From positions 1 through 26,439 of the forward strand of contig NZ_DHDZ01000006.1 of assembly GCF_002399615.1 (NCBI RefSeq): 26,439 nt of DNA, in the 5' to 3' direction. This document shows positions 14,329-22,107 of this stretch, one piece after another. The DNA is from Pedobacter sp. UBA4863 (GTDB lineage: Bacteria; Bacteroidota; Bacteroidia; Sphingobacteriales; Sphingobacteriaceae). Below the pieces are notes generated by a model. It was not told where the DNA came from, did no database searches, and saw only the letters and a list, made by a program, of their open reading frames with translations. Positions within the stretch are counted from its first letter, which is position 1. The number at the start of each line of letters is the position of its first letter. Position numbers and translations under genes: made by a program.

Positions 14329-15732
14329 ATGTCTAAAACATTAGTAGAAAAAATATGGGATGCCCACGTAGTAAAGCGTGAAGAAGGCTTTCCCGATATT
14401 TTATACATTGATACGCATTTAATTCACGAGGTTACTTCGCCTCAGGCTTTTGACGGCTTAAGAAAACGTGGCATAGGGCTTTTCCGCCCGAAACAAACGG
14501 TAGCTACTGCCGACCATAACGTTCCTACTTTAGACCAACATTTGCCTATCAAAGAAGAACTTTCGAGATATCAGGTAGATATGTTGACCAAGAACTGTAC
14601 TGAATTTGGCGTAGAACTTTACGGTTTAGGCCATCCTTTTCAAGGTATTGTACACGTAATTGGCCCAGAATTGGGCATTACCTTACCAGGAAAAACCATG
14701 GTTTGTGGCGATAGCCATACCTCAACACATGGTGCTTTTGGTGCTATTGCTTTTGGTATCGGCACTTCGCAGGTAGAGCAGGTTTTTGCAACACAATGCC
14801 TGCAACAAAGCAAGCCTAAAACCATGAAAATTGAAGTTAACGGCAAGTTAGGTAAAGGTGTTGGTGCTAAAGACATTATCCTTTACATCATCTCTAAAAT
14901 TTCTGCAGCTGGTGGTACGGGCTACTTTGTAGAATTTGCAGGTTCGGCTATCCGTTCGTTAAGCATGGAAGCTCGTATGACGGTTTGCAACATGAGTATC
15001 GAAATGGGTGCTCGTGGTGGTTTAATTGCTCCAGATGAAACTACTTTTGAATATATTAAAGGCAGAGAGTTTGCACCAAAAGGCGAGAAATGGGACGAGG
15101 CTTTAGCTTACTGGAAAACTTTGTACAGCGATGCTGATGCGAAATTTGATAGCGTGCTAACTTTCGATGCTGCTGACATTGCGCCAATGATTACGTATGG
15201 TACCAATCCTGGAATGGGTATCGGCATTGCCGACCATATTCCAGCAACTGCTGCTCAACCTGAAACCGAGCAAGTATCGTACAAAAAAGCTTTAGCCTAT
15301 ATGGGCTTTGCCGATGAGGAAAGTTTATTGGGCAAACCTGTAGATTATGTTTTTATTGGTAGCTGTACCAACTCTCGTATTGAAGATTTACGTGCCGTTG
15401 CCGAGTTTGTAAAAGACAAACAGAAAGCAGATAACGTAGAAGTTTGGATTGTTCCGGGATCTAAGCAAGTAGAGGCAAAAGCAAAGGCAGAAGGTATTGA
15501 TAAAGTATTCGAAGCGGCTGGTTTCCAATTACGCGAACCGGGTTGCTCGGCTTGTTTAGGAATGAACGAGGATAAAATCCCAGCAGGAAAATATTGCGTT
15601 TCTACCTCGAATAGAAATTTTGAAGGCCGCCAAGGACCAAACGCAAGAACAATGCTAGCAAGTCCATTAACGGCTGCTGCTGCTGCTGTGACCGGTAAAA
15701 TTACAGATGTAAGGGAGTTGTTGGAAGCTTAG
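14329..15732 (+). CDS. leuC: 3-isopropylmalate dehydratase, large subunit
   Basis: This 467-aa aconitase-superfamily protein, with LeuD, isomerises 2- to 3-isopropylmalate. Signatures are FRPKQTVATADHNVPT, CGDSHTSTHGAFGAIAFGIG, and the 4Fe-4S ligands C346 (FIGSCTNSRIEDL), C406 and C409 (PGCSACLGMNEDKI). STSNRNFEGRQGP near the C-terminus is also typical. Length is standard for the bacterial heterodimeric enzyme. Unusually, leuD does not follow directly: a monooxygenase-like gene and a methyltransferase lie between. Confidence 0.97.
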   Translation: MSKTLVEKIWDAHVVKREEGFPDILYIDTHLIHEVTSPQAFDGLRKRGIGLFRPKQTVATADHNVPTLDQHLPIKEELSRYQVDMLTKNCTEFGVELYGLGHPFQGIVHVIGPELGITLPGKTMVCGDSHTSTHGAFGAIAFGIGTSQVEQVFATQCLQQSKPKTMKIEVNGKLGKGVGAKDIILYIISKISAAGGTGYFVEFAGSAIRSLSMEARMTVCNMSIEMGARGGLIAPDETTFEYIKGREFAPKGEKWDEALAYWKTLYSDADAKFDSVLTFDAADIAPMITYGTNPGMGIGIADHIPATAAQPETEQVSYKKALAYMGFADEESLLGKPVDYVFIGSCTNSRIEDLRAVAEFVKDKQKADNVEVWIVPGSKQVEAKAKAEGIDKVFEAAGFQLREPGCSACLGMNEDKIPAGKYCVSTSNRNFEGRQGPNARTMLASPLTAAAAAVTGKITDVRELLEA

Positions 15733-15776
15733 GGATTAGGGGTCAGTGGTCAGTTAGATACATTGAAGTCTAATCC

Positions 15777-15791
15777 AAAAAACTAACCAAC
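15777..15791 (+). repeat. 15-bp A-rich repeat, copy 1
   Basis: AAAAAACTAACCAAC is identical to 16145-16159. Each copy ends about 25 nt before the ATG of the next gene, so it may be a shared translation-promoting 5' stretch or a duplicated junction. Confidence 0.5.
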
Positions 15792-15816
15792 TAAAAAACC
15801 AACCAACAATTAAAAT

Positions 15817-16110
15817 ATGATTTTAGAAGTTGCCATATTAAATGTAATCCCAAACCTAACTGCAGAGTTTGAAATAGCTTTTGCTAAAGCAGAGCGAATT
15901 ATTGCCAGCATGGAAGGTTACATTTCGCATCAGCTTCAAAAATGTATTGAAGATCCTGCCAAATATATCCTCTTGGTGAATTGGACAGATTTAGAAGCGC
16001 ATATAGTAGGGTTTAGAGGCTCTGCCCAATATCAGGAATGGAAAGCTTTACTGCATCATTTTTATGATCCATTTCCAACAGTAGAGCACTATGAAAAGGT
16101 AAAAGGATAA
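15817..16110 (+). CDS. antibiotic-biosynthesis-monooxygenase (ABM)-like small protein
   Basis: The protein has 97 aa and a likely ferredoxin-like dimeric alpha/beta barrel. The pattern fits ABM-domain proteins: an N-terminal strand (MILEVAILNVIPN), a helix with EFEIAFAKAERIIASMEGYI, then the strand HQLQKCIEDPAKYILLVNWT, then DLEAHIVGFRGSAQYQEWKA and a C-terminal HHFYDPFPTVEHYE. Members are usually heme-degrading, quinone-modifying or unknown; no catalytic set can be named from this sequence. It lies between leuC and the methyltransferase on the same strand, so it is probably co-transcribed with the leu genes, but no role in leucine synthesis is known. Confidence 0.75.
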   Translation: MILEVAILNVIPNLTAEFEIAFAKAERIIASMEGYISHQLQKCIEDPAKYILLVNWTDLEAHIVGFRGSAQYQEWKALLHHFYDPFPTVEHYEKVKG

Positions 16111-16112
16111 AG

Positions 16113-16132
16113 GAATAAAGAGCAAGGATTAA
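16113..16132. repeat. 20-bp dispersed spacer repeat, copy 2
   Basis: This is identical to 12525-12544 and begins 3 bp after the stop of the monooxygenase-like gene. Confidence 0.6.
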
Positions 16133-16144
16133 CGACTAAATTCT

Positions 16145-16159
16145 AAAAAACTAACCAAC
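16145..16159 (+). repeat. 15-bp A-rich repeat, copy 2
   Basis: This is identical to 15777-15791 and lies 23 nt before the methyltransferase ATG. Confidence 0.5.
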
Positions 16160-16182
16160 AAAACAACTAAAAAACGAGCATT

Positions 16183-16944
16183 ATGCCAGAAATACATTGG
16201 GACAGCAAGCTTTACAACGAACAACATCATTTCGTATCTGATTACGGAGCGGACGTTTTGCAATGGCTTAATGCCAAAGCAGGCGAAAATATTTTAGATA
16301 TTGGTTGTGGAACTGGAGATTTAGCAGCTAAAATACAGGAAATCGGGGCAACAGTTTTAGGTATAGATGCTTCTGCCGATATGGTTGAACTAGCTAAGCA
16401 GAGCTATCCCGCTATACACTTTGAGCAAAAAGATGCGGCTGCTTTAGATTACAACCGTGAGTTCGATGCCGTATTTAGCAACGCTACTTTCCATTGGGTT
16501 GAAAACCAAAAAGGATTATTGCGTGGCATTTACAAAAGTTTGAAACACGGCGGACGTTTAGTAGCCGAATTTGGAGGCAAAGGAAATATCAAATCTATTA
16601 TCGATGCGATAGAAGATGCCGCCAAACAATTACACTTTGAACACAGGGTAATTTCCAACTTTTGGTTTTTCCCTTCCATTAGTCATTATGCTACTTTGTT
16701 AGAATCTACAGGTTTCGAAGCAGCGCAAATTTGGCTGTTCGACAGGCCAACCAAGTTAGTTGGTGAAGACGGCATGCTCAAGTGGATCAATCAGTTTGCG
16801 CAGCATGCCTTTGTAAACCTTAATGAGGAAGAAGCTAAAGCAGTAACAGATTTAGCCGTAAGCATTCTAAAACCAACACATTTTAAAGATGGTGAATGGA
16901 CTGCGGATTATAGAAGATTGAGAATAAAAGCGATTAAAAAGTAA
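16183..16944 (+). CDS. class I SAM-dependent methyltransferase
   Basis: The protein has 253 aa. The SAM-binding motif I is ILDIGCGTGDLAAKI (37-51), followed by the acidic end of strand 2 (VLGIDASADMVELAK) and motif NATFHWVENQKGLLRGIYKSL. SLKHGGRLVAEFGG gives the motif after strand 5. The overall pattern (motif I, the FHWV segment, C-terminal lid with WTADYRRLRIKA) resembles trans-aconitate methyltransferase (Tam)-type enzymes. That family acts on tricarboxylic acids, and a yeast relative methylates 3-isopropylmalate, so its position between leuC and leuD invites the idea that it acts on an isopropylmalate-related acid. This is inference; the true substrate is unknown. Confidence 0.82.
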   Translation: MPEIHWDSKLYNEQHHFVSDYGADVLQWLNAKAGENILDIGCGTGDLAAKIQEIGATVLGIDASADMVELAKQSYPAIHFEQKDAAALDYNREFDAVFSNATFHWVENQKGLLRGIYKSLKHGGRLVAEFGGKGNIKSIIDAIEDAAKQLHFEHRVISNFWFFPSISHYATLLESTGFEAAQIWLFDRPTKLVGEDGMLKWINQFAQHAFVNLNEEEAKAVTDLAVSILKPTHFKDGEWTADYRRLRIKAIKK

Positions 16945-17011
16945 CCCCAAACCCCTAAAGGGGCTTTTGGAAGAAGTAAAAAATATTAACAGAAAATTTC
17001 CCCTTTAGGGG
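16945..17011. repeat. CCCCTAAAGGGG inverted pair before leuD
   Basis: CCCCTAAAGGGG (16952-16963) and CCCCTTTAGGGG (17000-17011) are reverse complements, and flanking CCCC and GGGG words extend the pairing, so the spacer can fold as one long hairpin. The right arm ends 10 nt before the leuD ATG, and its G-rich words may act as a ribosome binding site. Confidence 0.65.
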
Positions 17012-17021
17012 ATTAAGGGGT

Positions 17022-17627
17022 ATGAAAAAATTTGAAACATTAAGTTCATCGGTTGTACCATTATCGATTGAAAATATAGACACCGATCAAATTATTCCGG
17101 CGAGGTTTTTAAAAGCCACCACCCGCGAAGGTTTTGGCGAAAACCTTTTCCGCGATTGGCGTTACAATAGCGACAATACGCCTAAAGCAGATTTCGTACT
17201 GAACGACCTAACTTACAGTGGAAAAGTATTGGTTGCGGGTAAAAACTTTGGTTGTGGCAGTAGCAGAGAGCATGCCGCTTGGGCCATTCAAGACGCAGGT
17301 TTTGACGTAGTGATAAGTAGTTTCTTTGCTGATATTTTTAAAGGCAATGCACTAAACAACGGCTTGTTGCCCATCCAAGTAAGCGAAGGATTTTTAGCTG
17401 CAATTTTTGCGCAAGTTGCTAAAGATGCCAACTCGACATTAACTGTAAATTTAGAAGAACAAACCGTTACCATTGAGGCAACAGGCGCTAAAGAAAATTT
17501 CGAAATCAATCCTTACAAAAAGTCTTGTTTAATTAACGGTTACGATGACATTGATTTTGTTCGCAGCCAAACAGATTTGATTGAAACCTACGAGCAAAAT
17601 AGAGTGTATCAACCTAAAATATTGTAG
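17022..17627 (+). CDS. leuD: 3-isopropylmalate dehydratase, small subunit
   Basis: The swivelling subunit has 201 aa and partners LeuC. Typical motifs are IENIDTDQIIPARFLK near the N-terminus, FRDWRY, GKNFGCGSSREHAAWAIQDA (the substrate-recognition and cluster-access loop), and SSFFADIFKGNALNNGLLPI. Length is standard. The ATG at 17022 is immediately downstream of a CCCCTTTAGGGG repeat, which seems to supply the G-rich sequence before the start. Confidence 0.97.
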   Translation: MKKFETLSSSVVPLSIENIDTDQIIPARFLKATTREGFGENLFRDWRYNSDNTPKADFVLNDLTYSGKVLVAGKNFGCGSSREHAAWAIQDAGFDVVISSFFADIFKGNALNNGLLPIQVSEGFLAAIFAQVAKDANSTLTVNLEEQTVTIEATGAKENFEINPYKKSCLINGYDDIDFVRSQTDLIETYEQNRVYQPKIL

Positions 17628-17676
17628 TTAACACTAAAAAGTGACACCCGAAGACTTTATACTTTCGACTTAAGAA

Positions 17677-19152
17677 ATGAGTAACCCAATAGTCCAAATT
17701 TCCAACTTTAACTTAAAATACGGTAACAAAACCGTGTTAACGGATTTGGAATGGACTATCCAAAAGGGAGAAAACTGGCTCTTATCTGGCACTAGCGGAA
17801 GTGGAAAAACCGCTTTATTAAAAGCAATTGCTGGTATAGAAAAAAGTACGGAAGATATTGTCGTCAGCTTTAACGAGCAAAGCGATACCAAATCCGTCTG
17901 CCAATACATTGCCCAATGGTATCAATTCAAAAATGTAGAAGGCGTTGCCAATTTTTATTACCAACAGCGCTACAATGTACAACAAGTACAAGATACCTTA
18001 ACTGTTAATGCCGAATTAGCGCATTACGCCAAAGAAAACAATCTTATTTTAGCCCAAGCAGAGCCGATTTTAGAAGCGCTAGGTTTTGCAGCTCTTAAAA
18101 ATGCGCAACTTATTGAGCTATCAAGTGGCGAACATAAAAAGTTGCAATTGGTCAAAGCTTTATGGTTAAAACCGCAACTATTGCTACTAGACCAGCCTTA
18201 CACCGGTTTAGATATTCAATCTCGCCAAAACCTTAATAACTTGTTAGATGAGATAACCTATAACGGTGTTCAAATCATCTTGGTTAGTAATGAAACCGAA
18301 ATTCCAGCTTGCATTAACAGGTTTGGCGAAATAGTTGACGGACAATTAGAGGAACATTTCACTTTTTGCACCAGAAACGAAATCGTACTTAAAGATCGTC
18401 CTATTCCCGAATTTTTACACCAAGCACCGCCATCAAGCAACGAGGTGCTAATTAAAATTGTTGATGTTAACATCAGCTACGGCGAAAAGCAAGTACTCAA
18501 AAACGTAAACTGGGAAATTAAGGCAGGCGAAAAATGGTTATTGCAAGGCCACAATGGCTCTGGAAAATCAACCTTGTTAAGCTTAATTAACGGCGATCAT
18601 CCACAGGCTTACGCCAATGAAATTTATCTTTTTGGCAACAAACGTGGTTCGGGCGAAAGCATTTGGGACATTAAACAGCACATAGGCTTAATTTCTCCAG
18701 AATTACATTGGTACTTCGATTTTAATGCTACGGTTTGGCAAAGCATCGCCTCTGGCTTTTTTGATAGTATTGGCCTGTACAAAGAAATTGGCTGGCATAA
18801 ACGTACACAGGTTGATGAACTCATCGAGTATTTCGGCTTAACCGCCAATAAAAACGACTTGCTATCAGCTTTGCCATTAGGCAAACAACGTTTGGTTTTA
18901 TTGGCCAGAACAGTAATTAAAAACCCAGAATTATTGGTATTGGATGAGCCTTGCCAAGGTTTAGACGCATACCAAACGCTTCAGTTTAACACCTTAATTG
19001 ACGGTTTGTGCACCACTAACAGAACCTTAATTTACGTTTCGCACAGCGACGACCAATTACCCAAAAACTTAACACATCAGCTTTTGCTGAACAAAGGCGA
19101 GGTAATACTTAATGATATTTATACACAGAAAGAAGAATTAGAAAGCGTGTAG
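17677..19152 (+). CDS. double ABC ATPase without membrane domain (ModF-like)
   Basis: The protein has 491 aa with two ABC nucleotide-binding domains and no transmembrane segment. NBD1: Walker A GTSGSGKT (38-45), signature LSSGE (148-152), Walker B LLLLDQP with Gln at the catalytic Glu position (Q173), and Asn at the switch-His position (N205). NBD2: Walker A GHNGSGKS (291-298), a degenerate signature LPLGK (399-403), normal Walker B LVLDEP (E424) and His (H456). Since each site in an ABC dimer pairs Walker A/B of one NBD with the signature of the other, site NBD2/NBD1 looks competent and site NBD1/NBD2 dead. This resembles ModF/PhrA-type soluble ABC proteins. It sits between leuD and leuB on the same strand; no permease is present, and its role there is unknown. 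Confidence 0.82.
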   Translation: MSNPIVQISNFNLKYGNKTVLTDLEWTIQKGENWLLSGTSGSGKTALLKAIAGIEKSTEDIVVSFNEQSDTKSVCQYIAQWYQFKNVEGVANFYYQQRYNVQQVQDTLTVNAELAHYAKENNLILAQAEPILEALGFAALKNAQLIELSSGEHKKLQLVKALWLKPQLLLLDQPYTGLDIQSRQNLNNLLDEITYNGVQIILVSNETEIPACINRFGEIVDGQLEEHFTFCTRNEIVLKDRPIPEFLHQAPPSSNEVLIKIVDVNISYGEKQVLKNVNWEIKAGEKWLLQGHNGSGKSTLLSLINGDHPQAYANEIYLFGNKRGSGESIWDIKQHIGLISPELHWYFDFNATVWQSIASGFFDSIGLYKEIGWHKRTQVDELIEYFGLTANKNDLLSALPLGKQRLVLLARTVIKNPELLVLDEPCQGLDAYQTLQFNTLIDGLCTTNRTLIYVSHSDDQLPKNLTHQLLLNKGEVILNDIYTQKEELESV

Positions 19153-19170
19153 CAGAACCCTTAAATAACC

Positions 19171-19250
19171 CGTCATTTCGAACGAGGGACGAGGAGAAAT
19201 CCTATGCCCAATTTCTTGATGCTAGATTTCTCCCTAAGGTCGAAATGACG
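19171..19250. repeat. 80-bp palindromic element before leuB
   Basis: CGTCATTTCGA (19171-19181) and TCGAAATGACG (19240-19250) are perfect inverse copies, with a second nested stem GGAGAAATC (19193-19201) and GATTTCTCC (19225-19233). It resembles the GTCATTTCGA...GGAGAAATCT type of extragenic palindrome seen widely in Bacteroidota. There is no T-run, so it is probably not a terminator. Confidence 0.7.
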
Positions 19251-19339
19251 AAATAGTAATAAACAATACGCTCAAAATATAGACACAATGAAAAACGGCG
19301 CAGCCCTCTTGAATGCCGTTAAGAAATATAAAAGAATAA

Positions 19340-20413
19340 ATGAAGAAAAACATATTAGTAATACCTGGCGATGGCATTGGCCAAGAAGTAACCCAATGGG
19401 GAAAAGCAGCCCTTGAGCAAGTAGCTAAAAACTTTGGTCACGAATTTACCTTTGATGAAGCATTAATGGGACATGCCGCCATTGAAGTAACTGGTAATCC
19501 ATTACCTGACGAGACCTTAGCAAAAGCACGTAAAAGCGATGCCATTTTATTTGGCGCCATTGGGCATGCCATGTACGACAACGACCCATCGTTAAAAGTT
19601 AGACCAGAACAAGGCTTACTAAAAATCAGAAAAGAATTGGGCTTATATGCTAACCTACGCCCAATCTTGTTGTTTGATGAATTGCTAGAAGCATCAAGCA
19701 TTAAAGCACATATTTTAAAAGGCACTGACATTTTATTCTTTAGAGAATTAACAGGCGATGTTTATTTCGGAGAAAAGAACCGTTCGGAAGATAGAAATAC
19801 TGCTTCAGATTTGATGATTTACCACCGATACGAAGTAGAACGCATTGCACACAAAGCTTTTCAAGCGGCACAACAACGTAGTAAAAAATTATGTTCGGTA
19901 GATAAAGCAAACGTTTTAGAAAGCTCTCGTTTATGGCGTGAAACCGTACAAGAAATTGCCAAGCAATATCCAGATGTAGAAACCGAACATATGTTTATCG
20001 ACAATGCAGCAATGCAGTTGATTAAAAATCCGAAGAAGTTTGATGTGGTATTAACTGCTAACCTTTTTGGAGATATCCTTACCGACGAAGCTTCGCAAAT
20101 TGCAGGTTCAATGGGTATGTTAGCCTCTGCTTCTGTGGGTGATGGCGTTGGTTTCTACGAGCCAATCCATGGTTCGGCACACGATATTGCAGGTAAAAAC
20201 TTAGCCAATCCATTAGCCTCTATCCTATCTGCTGCCTTAATGTTAGAAATCAGCTTCGGCTTAACAGAAGAAGCAAAAACTTTAGTAAACGCAGTTGATC
20301 AAGCTTTAAAAGACGGTTATAGAACTGGTGATATCGCCGATAAAACTACTGACAGGGCTAAAGTATTGGGCACTCAAGAAATGGGAAATAAAGTTTTGAG
20401 TTTAATAAAATAA
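19340..20413 (+). CDS. leuB: 3-isopropylmalate dehydrogenase
   Basis: The enzyme has 357 aa and catalyses NAD-dependent oxidative decarboxylation of 3-isopropylmalate. Motifs are ILVIPGDGIGQEV at the N-terminus, LGLYANLRPI, FFRELTGDVYFGEK (substrate Arg and Tyr region), SVDKANVLESSRLWRE (catalytic Lys and Asn), FDVVLTANLFGDILTDEAS (Mg-binding aspartates) and EPIHGSAHDIAGKNLANP (NAD-binding). Length is standard. The start follows a short spacer, and a leuB-leuA gap of 88 bp keeps it in the operon. Confidence 0.97.
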   Translation: MKKNILVIPGDGIGQEVTQWGKAALEQVAKNFGHEFTFDEALMGHAAIEVTGNPLPDETLAKARKSDAILFGAIGHAMYDNDPSLKVRPEQGLLKIRKELGLYANLRPILLFDELLEASSIKAHILKGTDILFFRELTGDVYFGEKNRSEDRNTASDLMIYHRYEVERIAHKAFQAAQQRSKKLCSVDKANVLESSRLWRETVQEIAKQYPDVETEHMFIDNAAMQLIKNPKKFDVVLTANLFGDILTDEASQIAGSMGMLASASVGDGVGFYEPIHGSAHDIAGKNLANPLASILSAALMLEISFGLTEEAKTLVNAVDQALKDGYRTGDIADKTTDRAKVLGTQEMGNKVLSLIK

Positions 20414-20501
20414 AGAGATAAAATTAAAAAAGTTAGCAACCTAGAGTAAAGAAGTAAGCAGGCTTTTGCCTTTTGAATTTTTACTTTTTAATTTAAGTAT
20501 T

Positions 20502-21674
20502 ATGTTACACGATCCGAATAGAGTACACATTTTTGACACCACCTTGCGTGATGGCGAGCAAGTGCCAGGCTGCCAGTTAAGCACTCCTCAAAAAATTGAA
20601 ATCGCAAAATCGTTGGAGCTACTAGGCGTAGATGTGATTGAAGCAGGTTTCCCTGTTTCTAGCCCTGGCGATTTTAATAGCGTAATTGAACTTTCTAAAG
20701 CCGTTAATGACCCTATTATTTGCGCTTTAACCAGAGCTAATAAAAATGATATCGATGTAGCTGCAGATGCTTTGCGCTATGCAAAAAGACCTCGTATCCA
20801 TACTGGTATTGGTGCTTCTGATATGCACATTAAAACTAAATTTAACAGTACTAGAGAAGAAATTTTAGAACGTGCCATTGAGGCTGTAAAATATGCTAAA
20901 AAGTATGTAGAGGATGTGGAGTTTTATGCAGAAGATGCTGGCCGTGCCGATATTGAATATTTAGCCAAAATGATTGAGGCTGTAATTGCTGCTGGTGCTA
21001 CGGTAGTAAACATTCCAGACACTAACGGTTATTGTTTACCAGACCAATACGGCTCTAAAATTCTTTACTTAAAAGAGAACGTAAAAAACATTGATCAAGC
21101 TATTATTTCTTGTCACTGCCACAACGATTTAGGTTTGGCTACAGCTAACTCTATTGCTGGTTTACAGAACGGTGCCCGTCAGGTAGAATGTACCATTAAC
21201 GGTATTGGCGAACGTGCTGGTAACACTTCCATGGAAGAAGTGGTCATGATTTTGAAAACGCACAAAACCCTAGGGCTACATACCAACATCAACACCCAAG
21301 GTATTTACGAAATCAGTCATCAAGTGCGCAGCCAAATGAACATGCCTGTACAACCTAACAAAGCTATTGTTGGCGCCAATGCATTTGCGCACAGCTCGGG
21401 CATTCACCAAGATGGTTTCTTAAAAAACCGTGAAAACTACGAAATTATTAGACCTGAAGATGTAGGTTTCCCAGATGCAACCATTGTATTAACGGCAAGA
21501 AGCGGCAGACATGCGTTAAAACATCACTTAGATAGATTAGGCCACAGCTTAGATAAAGAGCAATTGGCTGTAGTTTATACTGCATTTTTAAACTTAGCTG
21601 ATAGGAAACAGGGCATCAACGATGATGATTTAAACCAATTAATGACTTTGCATTTAGCCACTAAGTTGGGTTAA
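20502..21674 (+). CDS. leuA: 2-isopropylmalate synthase, short form
   Basis: The protein is 390 aa from the ATG at 20502; an upstream TTG at 20466 would add 12 hydrophobic residues that do not belong to the family and is rejected. It catalyses Claisen condensation of acetyl-CoA with 2-ketoisovalerate. DRE-TIM motifs are clear: FDTTLRDGEQVPGCQLSTPQ (the metal Asp), VIEAGFPVSSPGD, CHCHNDLGLATANSIAGLQN (metal histidines), QVECTINGIGERAGN and NAFAHSSGIHQDGFLK. The chain stops at about residue 390, after the accessory subdomains, so the C-terminal LeuA regulatory domain (~120 aa, leucine-binding in longer enzymes) is absent. No coding remnant of it is visible downstream. Confidence 0.95.
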   Translation: MLHDPNRVHIFDTTLRDGEQVPGCQLSTPQKIEIAKSLELLGVDVIEAGFPVSSPGDFNSVIELSKAVNDPIICALTRANKNDIDVAADALRYAKRPRIHTGIGASDMHIKTKFNSTREEILERAIEAVKYAKKYVEDVEFYAEDAGRADIEYLAKMIEAVIAAGATVVNIPDTNGYCLPDQYGSKILYLKENVKNIDQAIISCHCHNDLGLATANSIAGLQNGARQVECTINGIGERAGNTSMEEVVMILKTHKTLGLHTNINTQGIYEISHQVRSQMNMPVQPNKAIVGANAFAHSSGIHQDGFLKNRENYEIIRPEDVGFPDATIVLTARSGRHALKHHLDRLGHSLDKEQLAVVYTAFLNLADRKQGINDDDLNQLMTLHLATKLG

Positions 21675-21761
21675 TTTTTCCCATCATCATTCCTGCTTAG
21701 GCGGGAAGCTTAAAGCGGTGACGAGGTAAAAAACTATAATAAGGGTGGTAGAATTTCATTT

Positions 21762-21853
21762 CCTCCCCCTGCCCCCTCGGAGAGGGGGATATACAATTTG
21801 CTTAACTGACATGTGTCCACCGCTGGAGGGGGAATTAAAGGGGGAGGTTTTTT
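21762..21853 (+). terminator. possible terminator downstream of leuA
   Basis: CCTCCCCCT (21762-21770) pairs perfectly with AGGGGGAGG (21839-21847), and the G arm is followed by a T6 run (21848-21853). A second hairpin, CCCCCTC (21772-21778) with GAGGGGG (21782-21788), lies inside. The ~70-nt loop is long for a terminator, so the outer pairing is uncertain; it may simply be a C-rich/G-rich repeat. Confidence 0.4.
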
Positions 21854-21929
21854 AATATTTCTTCTACCTTAAATTAACTAAACCTGATAGTAGTGAAAAG
21901 TTTTTTTGTTAGCAAAAACAATCGTTGAG

Positions 21930-21994
21930 TGCCATGCTGAGTTTATCGAAGCATCTGTAACCGATGAAAATTCTTCGACAGGCTCAGGATGACA
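21930..21994. repeat. 65-bp inverted element, CTGAG...TCGAAG type
   Basis: The 25-bp arms 21930-21954 (TGCCATGCTGAGTTTATCGA and onward) and 21970-21994 (ATTCTTCGACAGGCTCAGGA and onward) are inverse copies at 19 of 25 positions around a 15-nt centre. It resembles the GTCATCCTGAGC-TGTCGAAG family of extragenic repeats. Confidence 0.65.
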
Positions 21995-22088
21995 GACCGA
22001 CAAAAAAACTTACAACGCATAGCAGGGCTACGGTAACCGATGGAAAACTAAAACTGCTTTTCAAAAAATAAATTATAAAAAATAAAAT

Positions 22089-22100
22089 CCCCTTTAGGGG
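22089..22100 (+). repeat. CCCCTTTAGGGG palindrome before ilvA
   Basis: This is the same 12-bp word as before leuD (17000-17011), here 7 nt before the ilvA ATG and again followed by a G-rich stretch. Confidence 0.65.
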
Positions 22101-22107
22101 TTTGGGC

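Larger units (their letters stand above)
21675..22107. other. 433-bp repeat-rich spacer between leuA and ilvA
   Basis: No gene is visible. The spacer is a chain of three palindromic elements: C-run/G-run hairpins (21762-21853), a 65-bp inverted element (21930-21994) and CCCCTTTAGGGG (22089-22100). No Ile-, Leu- or Val-rich leader frame was found. The first hairpin could end part of the leuA transcripts. Confidence 0.6.

Noticed and set aside
19288..19413. Short frame overlapping the leuB start, beginning MKNGAALLNAVKK, similar to a 2-hydroxyacid dehydrogenase segment
   Set aside because: It is 41 codons long, overlaps leuB in another frame, and the resemblance covers about 12 residues only; probably chance.
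21818..21853. Short frame in the leuA-ilvA spacer as a third leader peptide
   Set aside because: It has few branched-chain codons, lies inside the C/G-run repeat and the putative terminator, and shows no attenuator folding.
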